Assembly (NCBI GenBank): GCA_032158295.1
Contig: CM063245.1
Span: 434,001 to 498,000 of the forward strand
Length of the DNA stretch: 64,000 bases
DNA from: Pycnopodia helianthoides
Taxonomy: Eukaryota; Echinodermata; Asteroidea; Forcipulatida; Asteriidae
Direction: 5' to 3'
The notes under the pieces are model-generated. The model was not told the origin of the DNA. It saw only the letters and a program-made list of their open reading frames with translations, and did not search any database. The position numbers and the translations under genes were made by a program. This document shows, piece by piece, positions 13,501 to 24,750 of the stretch; the first letter of the stretch is position 1, and the number at the start of each line of letters is the position of its first letter.

Positions 13501-14216
13501 TGACAGTGTCTTATGGCCTACAGGCAGCCGAGTCACGCCGAGTTGTGCAAGTTTTCTCAAAAGAAAAACTGTAAATCACAATGCCAAAGAACACCATGTT
13601 TGTTGTCTTTTAAGTTCATTTATGGTTTTAAAAAGATTAACTATCGGGGATGGTCACAGAAAAGAATACCATGGGTGTCCTGTAAAGTTTTGTGAAAAGC
13701 CAGATTAAACTTGGCAAAATTTCATTGATCTCCCAAAAATATGCTCACCTGAATAAGGTTACCTTCCAAAACACAGTGTCACATTTACCATCTGTGACTG
13801 GTATCCTGCTTAATGTTTTGCTAAGCAGAAAATTGTGAAGCATAATTGTCTGCTTTATAAGTAGCTCTATGAAATTGCGCCCTGGTTATTTAGAAAATAC
13901 TGACATAGTTTGAAAGAAACTTAAGGTTTGTAATTTTGTTTGTTTCATTCCCTCAATGTTTTGAGTTTTGTCTTACTCCTTCTCATTCTTATTTGGATTG
14001 CAGGAGGCAGAGGAGTTCCTGTCTAACCTAGTCATCAAGAAAACTATCTACGCCAAGGTAGATCGCCTCGCTGGCATCGTTAACTTTTCCCCTGCCAAGG
14101 ATCCCAACGAAATCTTGAATAATTGGTCCAGCAACTTGAATGAACTCATGCAGCTGGTTAACAAGACAACCCATTTGATCAACAAGGAAGAGATGTTACA
14201 TCAGTTCACTCGTTAG
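6267..14216 (+). CDS. PSMD12: 26S proteasome non-ATPase regulatory subunit 12 (PSMD12/Rpn5)
   Basis: Eleven coding exons join in frame: 6267-6368, 7183-7242, 7852-7980, 8776-8883, 9906-10010, 10753-10908, 11191-11325, 12055-12167, 12505-12679, 13088-13165 and 14004-14216 (stop TAG). All introns are GT..AG. The product is 457 aa, against 456 in human. It is collinear with PSMD12 throughout: [11 protein letters not shown] near residue 13, [65 protein letters not shown] and a C-terminal PCI domain (roughly residues 240-420, ending [12 protein letters not shown]). Rpn5 is a structural subunit of the proteasome lid. Its TPR-like helices and PCI/winged-helix end pack beside Rpn11, Rpn8 and the other PCI subunits. 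The start at 6267 has an acceptable context (aaaATGg), and the N-terminus matches the family. Nothing looks broken. Confidence 0.97.
7270..7490. repeat. Dispersed repeat 'GCAGGCCTGAAGATAC' family, copy 1
   Basis: This stretch has the order: 'gggaccc..aaagggactagcactgtgacctg', 'ggcctgaagat', a middle part around 'gttcagttttagatatgg', then 'gtgaggtgggattctgggtccacaatggtgacaggcaggg'. The same order occurs at 12245-12475 and 53500-53820, so it is an interspersed, SINE-like family. It lies in a PSMD12 intron. Confidence 0.6.
7492..7556. repeat. (TTGA)n tetranucleotide microsatellite
   Basis: About 16 perfect tetranucleotide copies lie in a PSMD12 intron, directly after the dispersed repeat at 7270-7490. 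The SINQ-repeat ORF here is only a by-product of the microsatellite. Confidence 0.95.
8095..8395. repeat. Degenerate short tandem repeat (gatgatgtcataac-like)
   Basis: Imperfect 14-20 bp units such as 'actgatgatgtcataac' and 'cgctagtgatgtcgtaat' recur through this PSMD12 intron. A stretch with 'aactcaactttgaaagatg' interrupts them. Confidence 0.5.
9178..9235 (+). repeat. SINE 3' tail fragment
   Basis: 'gcactgagtgtacagtgctt' followed by 'atcacacatcagtgtacgg' matches the 3' part of the SINEs at 19578-19730 and 45250-45410. Another tail-only fragment is at about 34105-34165. Confidence 0.55.
9238..9590. repeat. AT-rich element with repeated 'gtagggtagatggccttagc' ends
   Basis: The segment 'tataaaatttgtagggtaga' followed by 'tggccttagctttc' occurs at about 9258-9292 and again at 9548-9583. 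The first is preceded by (TA)n, the second is followed by 'atatatat'. The middle has no coding signal. It may be a direct-repeat-bounded or rearranged hairpin element. It sits in PSMD12 intron 4. Confidence 0.4.
10382..10581. mobile_element. MULE-like MITE with 9-bp target duplication, copy 1
   Basis: The ends are TTCGCTCG and CGAGCGAA, with longer imperfect inverted arms containing CCCAGCGCC / CCAGCGG. The 9-bp direct repeat GTAAATTGG flanks it at 10373-10381 and 10582-10590. A second copy in opposite orientation is at 28498-28709 with its own 9-bp duplication. A 9-bp duplication is typical of Mutator-like elements. The 200-bp interior is non-coding. Confidence 0.8.
11488..11875 (-). mobile_element. 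tRNA-headed SINE (family 1)
   Basis: On the minus strand the element runs from a 'gtggccgaggcg' tRNA-like head (A box), through 'ggttcgggtcccggtcatagc' (B-box region) and the family core 'cacttgtgttcttggacaag', to a tail near 11500 ('gctatataagaactgagt'). It lies in a PSMD12 intron. Confidence 0.75.
12245..12475. repeat. Dispersed repeat 'GCAGGCCTGAAGATAC' family, copy 2
   Basis: It shares the order of motifs with 7270-7490: 'gtgaccagcactgg', 'ggcctgaagatacctgtgta', 'gctcagttttaaatgtggga', 'ggtccacagaggtgaaa'. It lies in a PSMD12 intron. Confidence 0.55.
12705..13045 (-). mobile_element. tRNA-headed SINE (family 1), diverged
   Basis: The reverse strand carries 'cacttgtgtccttaagcag' and 'aacccagtacactttatcg', the family core. 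The head is near 13040 and the tail near 12720. It is in a PSMD12 intron. Confidence 0.65.
13335..13430. repeat. GCATGC/ATGCATC tandem repeat
   Basis: Overlapping 'gcatgcatcatgcgcatgca' units recur over about 90 bp. The sequence is largely self-complementary and alternates purine and pyrimidine. Confidence 0.8.
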
Positions 14217-17200
14217 GTTGCCTCACTTTGGTCCTCCTTACCCGAATTATCAAACATGGTCTCACTTTGAATGATGTACAGAATTGCTTACTTACATAAA
14301 TGTTATCGCAAGTTTTGACAAACTGACATCTTTGTTTGTATTCATGGCTAGCATGACAGCAACAGATGCTAAGTTAACCCATATCCACTGGACTCGTTAA
14401 GCCTGGTTCATACTTCAACCGAATAGCAAATTTTCCTGCATCACAATTGGAAAACAGCACTGTACATGATTGTTTGTGTCATGTAATTCCTTCGCATTTG
14501 TTTATGCATAAGTAAAGCATGAAACTAGGCTTTAGAGTATAAAGTACATAAACACTATCCTGCCTAAGCCTATGTAGCACTCATTGCTGCATTACAAATA
14601 ATCATACCCCAACAAACTGTACACAGTTGGAAAGAGCATACCACTTGTTACGAGAGTATAAAGAAAGACAATCAACCTATTGCTCAAAAATGATAATAGT
14701 AACACATTACTTGTGCATCATACAAAAGTCATGTAATAACAGTAACAGCATATAGAATTCCACATAGGTGTTTAAAGCATTTGAGTGTTGTACGAGAAAT
14801 CCCGTAGTTAAGCAGATATGGGATAAGAAACTGCTTTGTCATGGTCAGGTCAAATGGTGGATCTTGAACACCAGGAACTGTGAGCTGAGAAAGAAGTCTG
14901 GTACCATGATTGGATTGGACACAAGTGAACACTCATATTAGATTTCCCAGACTAAAGACAGGATTGCTACCAGGTTTGGGGCAAGTGTTTGTTTAGCAAC
15001 CTCTAGATGAGCAAAGCATGGTACCATTGTGCCATATACATTCACTCAGAATTGTGTGTGGGTGTTCGCCGTGTCTTTGCAAAAGCTTTCCCGAACCATG
15101 TGATATAACAACACTGTCTTTAGTCTGGAGAATTCAAATTTAAGCCGCATTTGTGACTAAACAAGTCAGTGTACCAGACATTATTTAAATCTAATATGCA
15201 AATGGTTTATTTGAGACTGACAAACTGTCAAATGACCATTACTATAAGTCTAGTTCGATTTGCTTTGGCTACTGGGCTAGAGGTTGGTGGCAAGGAAGGA
15301 AGACGTTTATGAAAAACTGGCAAGAAAGAGCACGTTTTGACAAACCTTGTTAAGTTATTAATATAAATCAAAAATTTCATGTGACCTTTGTTTTACACTT
15401 GGTCTTACTCTTACAGTCAGTCTCTGTTTTTATATGTGTCCCTTGAAGCAAGTAAAAAGTCCACAATGCTAACAGCATTTGTCAAAGAATTTACTCTGTT
15501 TCACCATGTTTGTTTTATTATTGGTTCAGATAAACTAAAAAAAGAAATAAAAATAAAAAACTGTAAACAGAACGTAGTATTTGAAAAAAACTAACAAAAG
15601 GAAGTTAACAAGTTATGTTCTTCATTGTCAGTCAACAGTTTAATAAAAAAAAGTTGTGCGTACAGATTGTATGATGTCAAATGTAATAATATCATAGTGG
15701 TTATTTTGAAAAACATTTCCCTTGATGTAATAAAAACATCCAATGCTTAAAACAGATTCACTGGAAGGATTTTGTTGGCATTTTAAAGAATTTACAGTGG
15801 ATTTGTCCCCCAATCCTGAGTTAAAGGTATTATACAGGATTGGTAAGAATAAAACAACATCGTTTAATTTTAGTTTGAAAGCTTACTGATTATAAAGTTC
15901 ATACTTGAACCAAATTTTGTCTGTGAAATAGTTCCCTCTGAAATGAAGTCATATTGTACAAAACTGTATCTGAAAACCTAATTAACCAAAAAAAAAAAAC
16001 CTGCTGATTTTGGTTGTTACAACCAAAATTATGGACGTGTGTTTACATGCTGAAAATTGCGCATGGTTTTTCACTATGTTCTCTTTACTCGCACAAATTT
16101 TCACTGGTTTGTTATTTCATATACATGGTTGACCACACAAAGACATGAACACTGTCTGTGACTATTTTGTCAGCTCCACCAATCCCGTATAATACCATAA
16201 AAACCTCTGTGCACTGACACAGTGACATATTAAGCAGAATAGCTGAATGTATTTCAGTACCTTTAAGGTCTAGTCATAGTTCTAAACTAACTGGATATTA
16301 TTTTTAGCTTCGTAATTGATGGTCACTTTACAAACTGAACTAATTAAACATGTCTGGAAAGAGAAAAAGTATACCTGACAGATATGTGGCAGAGGGAGTC
16401 CCAAAAATGTTTCTACACTCGAACACAGGCATTCACCCAGAAGTAGCCCCTCCCACCTAATAAAAAAAAAATTTATTAATAGTAATAAATAAATGAAAAC
16501 CTCTGGAGAATTCCTAGAGGGGGGTGTGGACACCATGCCACATGTCTAACACCAGACGAGGAAAAAATACTTGCAAACCACAAGGGAAACTGACTGGGTC
16601 AATTTGTCTTCGTTTAACCCAAAGCGTTTAATTTAAAATACAATTCGTTCTGCCTGTGCACAATGAAACACACTATTGTTACAGCAAGGCCAAGTTTGAT
16701 AGACCCACGTAAGCACAAACAGTAGCTAAGCACAACAAAATTATCCTTGCCAGAAAAGGGTTACAAGCCAAAATACCATTTAAATATGTACGGTCTGTGA
16801 CTGGTATCCTGCGCAATAGTGCTTAGCGTGGTTTCTCTGCTTACAAGCCAGGATTGCCTCTTGATGGCAAAAAATCAAGTGTTAGGGCCTTGCCACAGAT
16901 TGCAATATTCCGGCAACTTGGAAGCAGGCTCCGAAGTTATTGCTTTAAAAATGGACACCTAGGTTCCACATTTTGCTAACATCATCTGAGAAAATTTCAA
17001 AATGAAATTAAGTCCTGCTGCAGTCTATCAATGTAAGTCTATCAACGTTTATAGATGTAGTGCAACATGTGAGTTGAATAATGCTACATCCACTGACCAT
17101 CCGAGTCATTTATTAATCATCAGGAAGTTTCTACATGGATGCCAATGAAACTACACCACAATCCTCACTGGATAACTCTACCTTGTTTTATTTTGAAAGT

Positions 17201-19700
17201 ATTTGTGTAGCAAACTTTTATATCCAATCGTTAACAAAATCAATTTGCCCACTTTGTACAATTATTTGATTTCAAAAGAACTTCGAAATTTGTCTTTAGC
17301 CTAAAGTTTACCGGAAATTAAAACATTGCAACGAGACACACTTTCAAGGTATTTGCTAAGTGAACAAACAAAGTGAGTTAAAAATAACAAGAACTGTCCA
17401 TACCACACTACAACTAAATATCCTATGAGTTTGTGCTGAACAAGGGGTAGAAAAAGGTTGGTCGAGGCTTGTTTGAGACGACTGTGGTTGTACCAAATTG
17501 TAAAAGGGAAATTGTTATGTGAAGTAGATTGATGTGTATTCATGCAACCTATAGACGATTACCTGTGACATCACATGTTTACAAAAGAGACCACAGAGCC
17601 TGGACTTCCTGCAGGCCGATTGTACACAGCTCAATGGAAGAAGGCATAAAATCTTTATTTTATGGAGATTGCACCTGTCTAATTCTTATCAACTTTTGAT
17701 ATGATGAAAGGGGGCACATCTCAAAACTTGTCCAGCTTTTACTTTCATAACTCTTGGTTTTATGTGGAAATTATGACACAAAATGTCAACTTTCCCATAG
17801 GACCAGTGTAGTATCTTGCCTGCCAGAATACTCAAAGAATGTACAAGGTCACACTTAATATGTAAACACAATGTTCACATGGATCTAAATAAGAGCAAGA
17901 ACACTACTAGTACTAACATGTTAAAGAGCTTACTCTAAAGGTCAAATTCAGTTTTGTGATGCACTCACGTCTAATAGAAAGAGTCCTATGAAAATGGGAA
18001 AAATATGACAAGTGTCTTACTTCACACTTGAACCATGGAGGTATTTCTACCTCCATGCTTGAACGGTGTAAAATGCCATACTTTTTTTATCCTTTTAGTG
18101 CAAATTTGTTTAACATCTCAAAACATTAATGACCCCTCATTTAAAGGAACATTACAGAATTGGTTTTGGGTAACAAAACAGTTGCTGGCAGTGTAAGCAC
18201 TTTATGTAATCCACCATATACATAAACTGACAAACCTGTAGAAGTTTGAGATTCGATCGGCCATCTGGGTTACGAGAAAATAGTGCAAAACCGTTTACAA
18301 ATTTGCATGTGTTATACAATGCATGAATAAAACGCTCATGAGCGATAAACTCCAGTCGGAAATTAGTTTGATTTATTTCTCATCAAATATGGCATTTCAG
18401 ACAGAAATATTTCTAGGGATGTTTTCTACTATCAGCATCCTTTAAAAAATATGTGTCTTAAAAGGATGCATTTTTTGAGAGGGAATTTTTAGTTCATACC
18501 TGAATTTCCATGATATTCAATCAAAATGGTGCTGAATTAGCTGACATCTTGAGTGAAGAATTATTCCTGTTTGGAATGTACATACCTTTTATTGTTTACA
18601 TCCAATGATGTCATGTTTTAAATTTCGCTCGAAAAGATCGTATCAAATAAAATGACAAACGTGAGGTCAGAGACTTGGAACTTTGTTTAAGGACTCTATC
18701 TATTCCAAAATGAGTACATCACAAAACCTTTATAAAAACCCTAGAGATACTCATTCATCGGTAATTTTTTTCTTTCTAGTTTGGAAATACTTGTGAAGCA
18801 CAATTTTATAAACAATCTTATGCTAAACAATCACAAAATTTGCTGGACACCGGCCAGACCTAATAAATGTACACTACATAAGAATGTAGCTGGTATTTTG
18901 TTTTTGATAAGCAAGAAGTTTCTGTACTAAGCAAGTTTTATGTGCTTAAACATGCAGCTCTATGAATTTGGCCAGAGGCAAACAAAATGGCATGGTGATT
19001 TATTACATGATATTGATTTACTTTCTCACATTTGACTCCATTCACATTGCAGTAGAGTACATGTATGTGCTTTGGGTTGGAGTATGTACGGAGTGACCTT
19101 AATTAACTGTGTTTCACTCATTGTCACCTAATTGTACAGAGCATGCAGTGGTTTAAATAATTTGGGGTTGAACAAAGAAAAATTGACTAGAGCAGAACTT
19201 GAACATGCTACCTCCAGATTAACGGGCCAGTGCTCTAGCCCTATGTTGGCGGTCTCCCTAGTTTGTCAGTTTGTTTGTTCGAGGTACCGACTTTAGCCAG
19301 TTAATTTCCCTTGTTTGTCTTTATACTTTATGATTTAAATAATATTACATTACCCCTGGGGTTTACAAGTTCAGTTGTTGGTGTAACTTTACAAGAGAGT
19401 TTGTCAAGGGGCTCTTTATTTAGCCTTTAAGTATAATGCAATACAAGAGGAACACATTTTGAAAAAACAAACAAAACAAGAAGCGACTTGTAATATTTTT
19501 CAACAACTTTATTTTGGTGTGTTTGAACTCCATATGAGTATGTCTGCACAGGTGGGTTTTAAAGGCTTTCTGTACTTTCTGGCATGCTCACTGGTCTAGA
19601 GGTCAAGATATCTGCTCTAGAATGGGTCCTGGGTTTGAATCCCAACTGAGTAGTATACCTGTGGATTTCTTTCCACAGAACTTGAAAAGCACTGAGTATA
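14217..19700. other. Region downstream of PSMD12 with no recognised gene
   Basis: After the PSMD12 stop the sequence is AT-rich and non-coding. AATAAA-type motifs occur at about 15546 and 15643, and either could mark the end of a long 3' UTR; none is near the stop. Beyond 16300 I see only repeat pieces: part of the tRNA-like inverted element at about 16560-16620 and 19165-19320, a truncated MITE at 18146, and 'gcttaa..agctctatgaaattg' ends of another MITE family at about 13850 and 18960. No exon with a conserved motif was found. Confidence 0.4.
18146..18440. mobile_element. MITE, TTAA-type, copy 2 (right end lost)
   Basis: TTAA precedes AGGAACATTACAGAATTGG. The body is collinear with 324-620 ('gatcggccatctgggtyacg', 'cgctcatgagcgataaactcc'), but the match fades after about 18430 and no right inverted end is present. 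Confidence 0.75.
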
Positions 19701-19730
19701 CAGAGCTTATGCATCGGTATAGAAATCTTC
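19578..19730 (+). mobile_element. tRNA-headed SINE (family 2)
   Basis: The head reads 'ctggtctagaggtcaagata', followed by 'tctgctctagaatgg' and the B-box-like 'gggtttgaatcccaac'. The 3' part is 'cactgagtatacagagctta'. The copy at 45250-45410 shares this order. The head resembles tRNA-Gly/Glu. Confidence 0.65.
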
Positions 19731-21122
19731 ATCCCTAAACAATATTTAGACCTTATAAACCGTTGTACTTTGTTGGAGGTAGAAAGACGAGAAACAACCA
19801 AATCATCTATGCACAAACAAGTTTGTAACATTTGTACAGACAAACTTTTGCTTACCAGAAATAGAATTCCAGCCATAGTTGTATACTAATGAATACGGCT
19901 TCTTTCATTTCGTGCTTCACTATCTGTTCCTTAGTAAGACTCGTAGCAATATACCGCTCACTGACTTTGGCAAGTCTACCACAAACTCAATCTGTTAAAC
20001 AGAAATATAAACATGTTTAGACATAATTAAATATATGAAGAAAGAAAACAAATACTTTAGAACATAAAATTGTCTTTTGTAAATGATCTTTTATGACTGC
20101 AAAGAAGAGTTTGAATGTCGAGAAAAAAACAAAAACAATATCTGGTAGTAATTAAGGCTGCATGTGCTCTGAGGATCCTTAAAGTAAAAGCATAGGATGG
20201 GGCAGGATCTCCAACCGGATCCCATTTGAATATAATGTAACCTCCCCCCATCCCCCGGGTTACACTACCCCCATCCCACCCCAACCCCGTTTGAAATCTG
20301 AACCTATACAAATTAATAAGTTATTTTTTCATTTGATACACTTTTATGTAGTAATTTCCAAGTTTTTCAACTGTTTTTATTTTTAAACACTGACAGTGTA
20401 TTGGTTTTTACATCCACATCTGAATATCTTATATAAAATAGTAAATGGCATAACAAAAGCGCTGACAATGGGCTTGTTTCACAAAAATGCAAATGGAATA
20501 AACACTTTTAGTTGGCCAGAAGTGCCCCCCCCCAAAAAAAAATAAATAAATAAAAAATTGTGCACCCCTAGGGCCCCCTGAGACAATCCCTTTGTTTTAC
20601 TGCTGGACACTAATTAATTCTATATGAGCAACTTGTGCTTAAAATATACAAATGAAATTTGGGTTGAACAAAGAAAAATTGACTAGAGTGGGCTTTAAAC
20701 CTGTTTACAACTGAGCTATAAAGCTTTAATGTTGGTGGTCTCCCTGTTTTGTAGATATCTTTGTTCATTGGTGCCGTCAGACTTCAAGAGAACAGAGACC
20801 ACCAACATAAGGGCTATACCCCAGCAGGGACTTCAGGTCTCCCATTACCTTCTTCGCCTCCATAGTGATTGGTCTGCGTCTTGCGTGGTTGTCGGTGACT
20901 CCCTCATGGCGCACCGCTGCCGCTCTAAACAACTGTGTTGCCTGGAGGATGTAGTTGTCAGTGGTTACAAACTTCTTCGATACGGTGCAGGGCATGGCCA
21001 CTTCCTCAAGGTCGAAGGGTCGGGCAGTCACAAAGTGATGGAAGGCCTCCGGAAGGGTGCGTTTGAACATGGTTACTTCGAAGCCTCTCTTGGTTTCCTT
21101 CCATGAGCCACAGCACCTTCCT
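19722..21122. repeat. Tandem segmental duplication, unit A
   Basis: This block is collinear at the nucleotide level with 21995-23263. It contains, in order, an ACSM last-exon relic (minus strand), the CCCCCATCCCCCGGG-bearing segment near 20250, a tRNA-like element fragment near 20660-20815 and the end of an unidentified coding relic. Unit A has extra sequence at about 20395-20580 that unit B lacks. Confidence 0.85.
19920..19991 (-). pseudogene. ACSM terminal-exon relic, copy A
   Basis: After an 'aacag' acceptor the minus strand reads IEFVVDLPKSVSGILLRVL, then a stop at 19920. It aligns with the last exon of the intact ACSM gene downstream ([17 protein letters not shown], 29183-29266), with the same phase-0 acceptor. 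The Lys that ends the adenylate-forming A10 motif is replaced by Ile. No upstream ACSM exons were seen between here and 29 kb, so this is an orphan exon from a decayed paralogue. Confidence 0.7.
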
Positions 21123-21925
21123 CATGGTAGACATGCTTCTTTGCCTCTCATGTCCTACTGGTGGGATCCTGTGAGGAAGTGAAAGAGTTCGGTGTAGACT
21201 TTGAGTCTCAAGGTGACTGCATCCCTGCTGCTTATGGTGACAAAGCCTCCGTGGTTCGCTCTGGGGGCTGGACGGTTGTCTAGTGGAGTCACCAACGGGT
21301 AACAGTCCAGGAGCGTTCCGGGTGGTAGAAGGTATGAGAAATAGATCCTCTGGAACATATGCGTGAAGCCGATGTCCCAGAGGTTCTCGGGGTACCCCTC
21401 TTCTGTAACGGCTTGGCATGCTAACAGGGGGGGCCAGCAATGATCGGGAATGTTCCGACAGCCTGCTTCATTCCGTAGTTCACCAGACGGATGTAATGGA
21501 CGTTGCAGTCTCTCAGGACCATAAGAAGGGTCTCGGTGGGTATACCGATCCCATGCCCTGAGAGCAGGTATTCCTGGTCGTCAGCTGAGAGGAGGCAATG
21601 ATGACGGAGATTACTTAGCGCTGTACAAATTTCCCACTTTGAGGCCTAGACGGTTAGCAATCTCCACGACGCACTGGTAATAGGCCATTACCAGCAGCTC
21701 GAAGGCATCTGGGTACAGTCGTCTCCGTTAGTGCCGGCTTTTGGACATGGACAACTGCACCGTGTTGCCAAGCAGGCTGGTGAATGCCCACAATTGTCCT
21801 CCACAGTGCTCAAGTTGACGCCGAAGTGATAAGTCAAGCAGCTGATGCATGTTTGGATCATGCATTATCTCATCTCAAATGTTCTCTGGGAGTTCCTCCA
21901 TCTCTGTAAGAAAGGCAGAAAGAAC
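20800..21925 (-). pseudogene. Unidentified coding relic, copy A (frameshifted)
   Basis: Read on the minus strand from about 21920 down to about 20770, the sequence gives long protein-like stretches interrupted by stops and frame changes near 21890, 21730, 21630, 21440 and 21150. Recognisable pieces are MHQLLDLSLRRQLEHCG, LLVMAYYQCVVEIANRLGL, GIGIPTETLLMVLRDC, MFQRIYFSYLLPPGTLLD and MFKRTLPEAFHHFVTARPF. I do not recognise the family. It has no zinc knuckle, reverse transcriptase, integrase or transposase motif that I can see. The style could suit a capsid- or nucleoprotein-like viral fossil or a gag-like gene, but this is only a guess. Its C-terminal end runs into a tRNA-like repeat, so the last residues are repeat-derived. 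Confidence 0.5.
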
Positions 21926-21994
21926 TTTGGATTTAGAACTTGTTGACACGAACCCATACGTTCAAATATATAAAAATCTATCATCGCAACCCAG

Positions 21995-23263
21995 TAATAA
22001 TCTTCATCCCTAAACAACATTTAGACCGTTGTACTTCGTTGGAGGTAGAAAGACGAGAAACAACCAAATCATCTACGCACAAACAAGTTTGTAACATTTG
22101 TACAGACACATTTTTCGCTTACCAGAAATAGAATTCCAGCCATAGTTGTATACTAATGAATACGGCTTCTTTCATTTCTCTTAAGCGCTTCACTATCTGT
22201 TCCATTCTTTGTTCCAAGACTCGTAGCAATACACCGCTCACTGACTTTGGCAAGTCTACCACAAACTCAATCTGTAAAACAGAAATATAAACATGTTTAG
22301 ACATAACTAATTATATATGAAGAAAGAAAATAAATACTTTAGAACATTAAAATTGTCTTTTGGAAATGATCTTTTATGACTGCAAAAAAGAGTTTGAATG
22401 TTGAGAAAAAACAAAACAATATCTGGTAGTAGTTAAGGCTGCATGTGCTCTGAGGATCCTTAAAGTAAAAGCATAGGATGGGGCAGGATCTCCAACCGGA
22501 TCCCATTTGAATATAATGTAACCTCCCCCCATCCCCCGGGTTACACTACCCCCACCCCACCCCAACCCCCTTTGAAATCTGAACCTATACAAATTAATAA
22601 GTTATTTTTTCATTTGATACACTTTTATGTAGTAATTTCCATGTTTTTCAACTGTTTTTATTGTTAAACACTGCGCTGACAATAGGCTTGTTTCACAAAA
22701 ATGCAAATGGAAAAAAACACGCTGGACACTAATTAATTGTATATGAGCAACTTGTGCTTAAAATATAAAAATGAATTTTGGGTTGAACAAAGAAAAATTG
22801 ACTAGAGTGGGCTTTAAACCTGTTTACAACTGAGCTATAAAGCTTTAATGTTGGTGGTCTCCCTGTTTTGTAGATATCTTTGTTCATGGGTGCCGTCAGA
22901 CTTCAAGAGAACAGAGACCACCAACATAAGGGCTATACCCCAGCAGGGACTTCAGGTCTCCCATTACCTTCTTCGCCTCCAAAGTGATTGGTCTGCGTCT
23001 TGCGTGGTTGTCGGTGACTCCCTCATGGCGCAGGAGCATCGCTGCCGCTTTAAACAACTGTGTTGCCTGGAGGATGTAGTTGTCAGCGGTTACAAACTTC
23101 GTCGATGCGGTGCAGGGCATGGCCACTTCCTCAAGGTCGAAAGGCCGGGCAGTCACGAAGTGATGGAAGGCCTCCGGAAGGGTGCGCTTGAACATGGTTA
23201 CTTCGAAGCGGTGGCCGCCTAGCCTCTCCTGGTTTCCTTCCATGAGCCGCAGCACCTTCCTCT
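21995..23263. repeat. Tandem segmental duplication, unit B
   Basis: This block is collinear with 19722-21122 and in the same orientation. Substitutions are few in the ACSM-relic part and in the coding-relic part. The 870-bp stretch separating the units (21123-21994) is present only once. After 23263 the similarity stops at 'cttcctc', where B continues into 'tttttttccagag'. Confidence 0.85.
22119..22271 (-). pseudogene. ACSM terminal-exon relic, copy B
   Basis: The minus strand reads IEFVVDLPKSVSGVLLRVLE after an acceptor at 22272, then stays open for 30 more codons to a stop at 22119. The A10 catalytic Lys position is Val. Copy B keeps the frame that copy A has lost. Confidence 0.7.
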
Positions 23264-23303
23264 TTTTTTCCAGAGTCCTGTGAAGAAAAAAAAACACAGG
23301 CAT
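22896..23303 (-). pseudogene. Unidentified coding relic, copy B (open, ~135 codons)
   Basis: This minus-strand ORF is collinear with the 3' end of relic A, including MFKRTLPEAFHHFVTARPFD and YILQATQLFKAAAM. In B the stretch from about 23290 to 22896 has no stop, while in A the matching part is broken near 21150. A 'cttcacag' acceptor-like site lies at about 23282. The function is unknown. Its open frame may only reflect a shorter time of decay. Confidence 0.45.
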
Positions 23304-23354
23304 AGTACTTGGTGGGATTCAAACCCATGATCCCCCGCCATTTTCTCCTCCGAA

Positions 23355-23740
23355 CCTTATGGGCCGATTTCATAGAGCTGTGTAAGCATAAAATCTTGCT
23401 TATCAATTTGCTGCTAAAGCAAAACTAGGCAGGATACCTATCACAGACAGTACTTGCAGTGACATCGTATTTTGGCTGGTAACCTTAATCTGGATAGCAA
23501 CATTTTGTTTTGCTTAGCTACTTCTTGTGCTTAAGCAGCCCTATGAAATTGAACCCACCCAATTTCATAGCTGCGCAAGAACAAAAAGTAGCAAATCATA
23601 AGGAAATTATGCTTACCAGAATATCATGTCATATATCTACCATCTATGATTTGTATCCTTCTTATGTTTGCTGAGCAAAAAATGGTTAATAAGCAAGATT
23701 ATCTGCTTAAGCGCAGCCCTAAGAAATTAGGTGTCTTGGT
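23355..23740. repeat. MITE family with 'GGGCCCAATTTCATAGAGCT' ends, two adjacent copies
   Basis: About 23362-23555 and 23565-23735 each begin near 'atttcatagagctg'/'atttcatagctgcgc' and end with the inverse ('gcagccctatgaaatt', 'gcagccctaagaaatt'). The interior repeats 'gcttatcaatttg' and 'accagaatatcatgtca' motifs. Other copies: about 30168-30352 and 52866-53112, both with clear inverted ends. Confidence 0.65.
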
Positions 23741-24750
23741 AAATATTCCCCAACCAAGTTAGGTAGGCTACCTATTAAACCATTTCATTGAAAATAACAT
23801 TGTATCAAATTTCTGTTTCGAAGAACTTCATTGAAAAATAGAGTTTGATTAACAACCTACTTTGAAACTCATATCTGTTCTTCAGCCTACATGTAAGTAA
23901 TACCCCTAGCTATCCCAAAGGACTTAGCACAAATCCACACACTCTGAACTTTCTCATAGTATGATGATTTTTCACTTATAGGGATCTTAATGTTTCAGGA
24001 AAAAAACATTAATAGAATTCTCCTTCCAAAATAATAAAACCTCATGTATCCAATTATAAATAGGCCTACCATGAGAAGCTTGTGAAATACCAAGAAAATT
24101 GCATGTAAAAAAATAACTAGGCCCTTTATGATTTGGGATATTTAAATGAAATGATTTAAGTGCTATTTCTACCTCTGTGATGATATCAGACACTTGGCAA
24201 AAGTAAAATTAGAAAACTTGTTGTAACACTATGTCTTCTTTTACTGCCACTAAAGGAGCCTGGATTGCGATACTTGATGTGCTGTGATATAAAACACATA
24301 ATCTAAGGAAGGGACATACAAATTAATATTAAAAATTAAAGTATATGGGAGAATTAAATGATAAGAGTAACATTTAAAGAAAATTTTGTCTTAAATAAAA
24401 GCCTTTACGATACATGTTTAGAATTATTTCCAAAATGTCTCCACAGCAAAAGAGATTCTTACGTACATTTTATCCATACAGACAGAGTGCCTTGATTTGA
24501 ATGGAAAACAGCTTAAAAATCACTGACAACTTTTGATTAGCTCATGAAAAAAAATGTTTCCATTGGAAATTAAGTTTGGTTTAATTTGAATTTTCAATGA
24601 AGTAAATTCACCTCTGAAGAATTGAATAACAGGAAGAGTGTGAGAAAACTTAATCATATCCGTAGGGTTGAAATTGTTTATTTAAAATATGTTTTCCCAT
24701 CAAAAACAAAAATGGTTTCAATGCCCTATTATATGTGGCTTACAGTTTAA

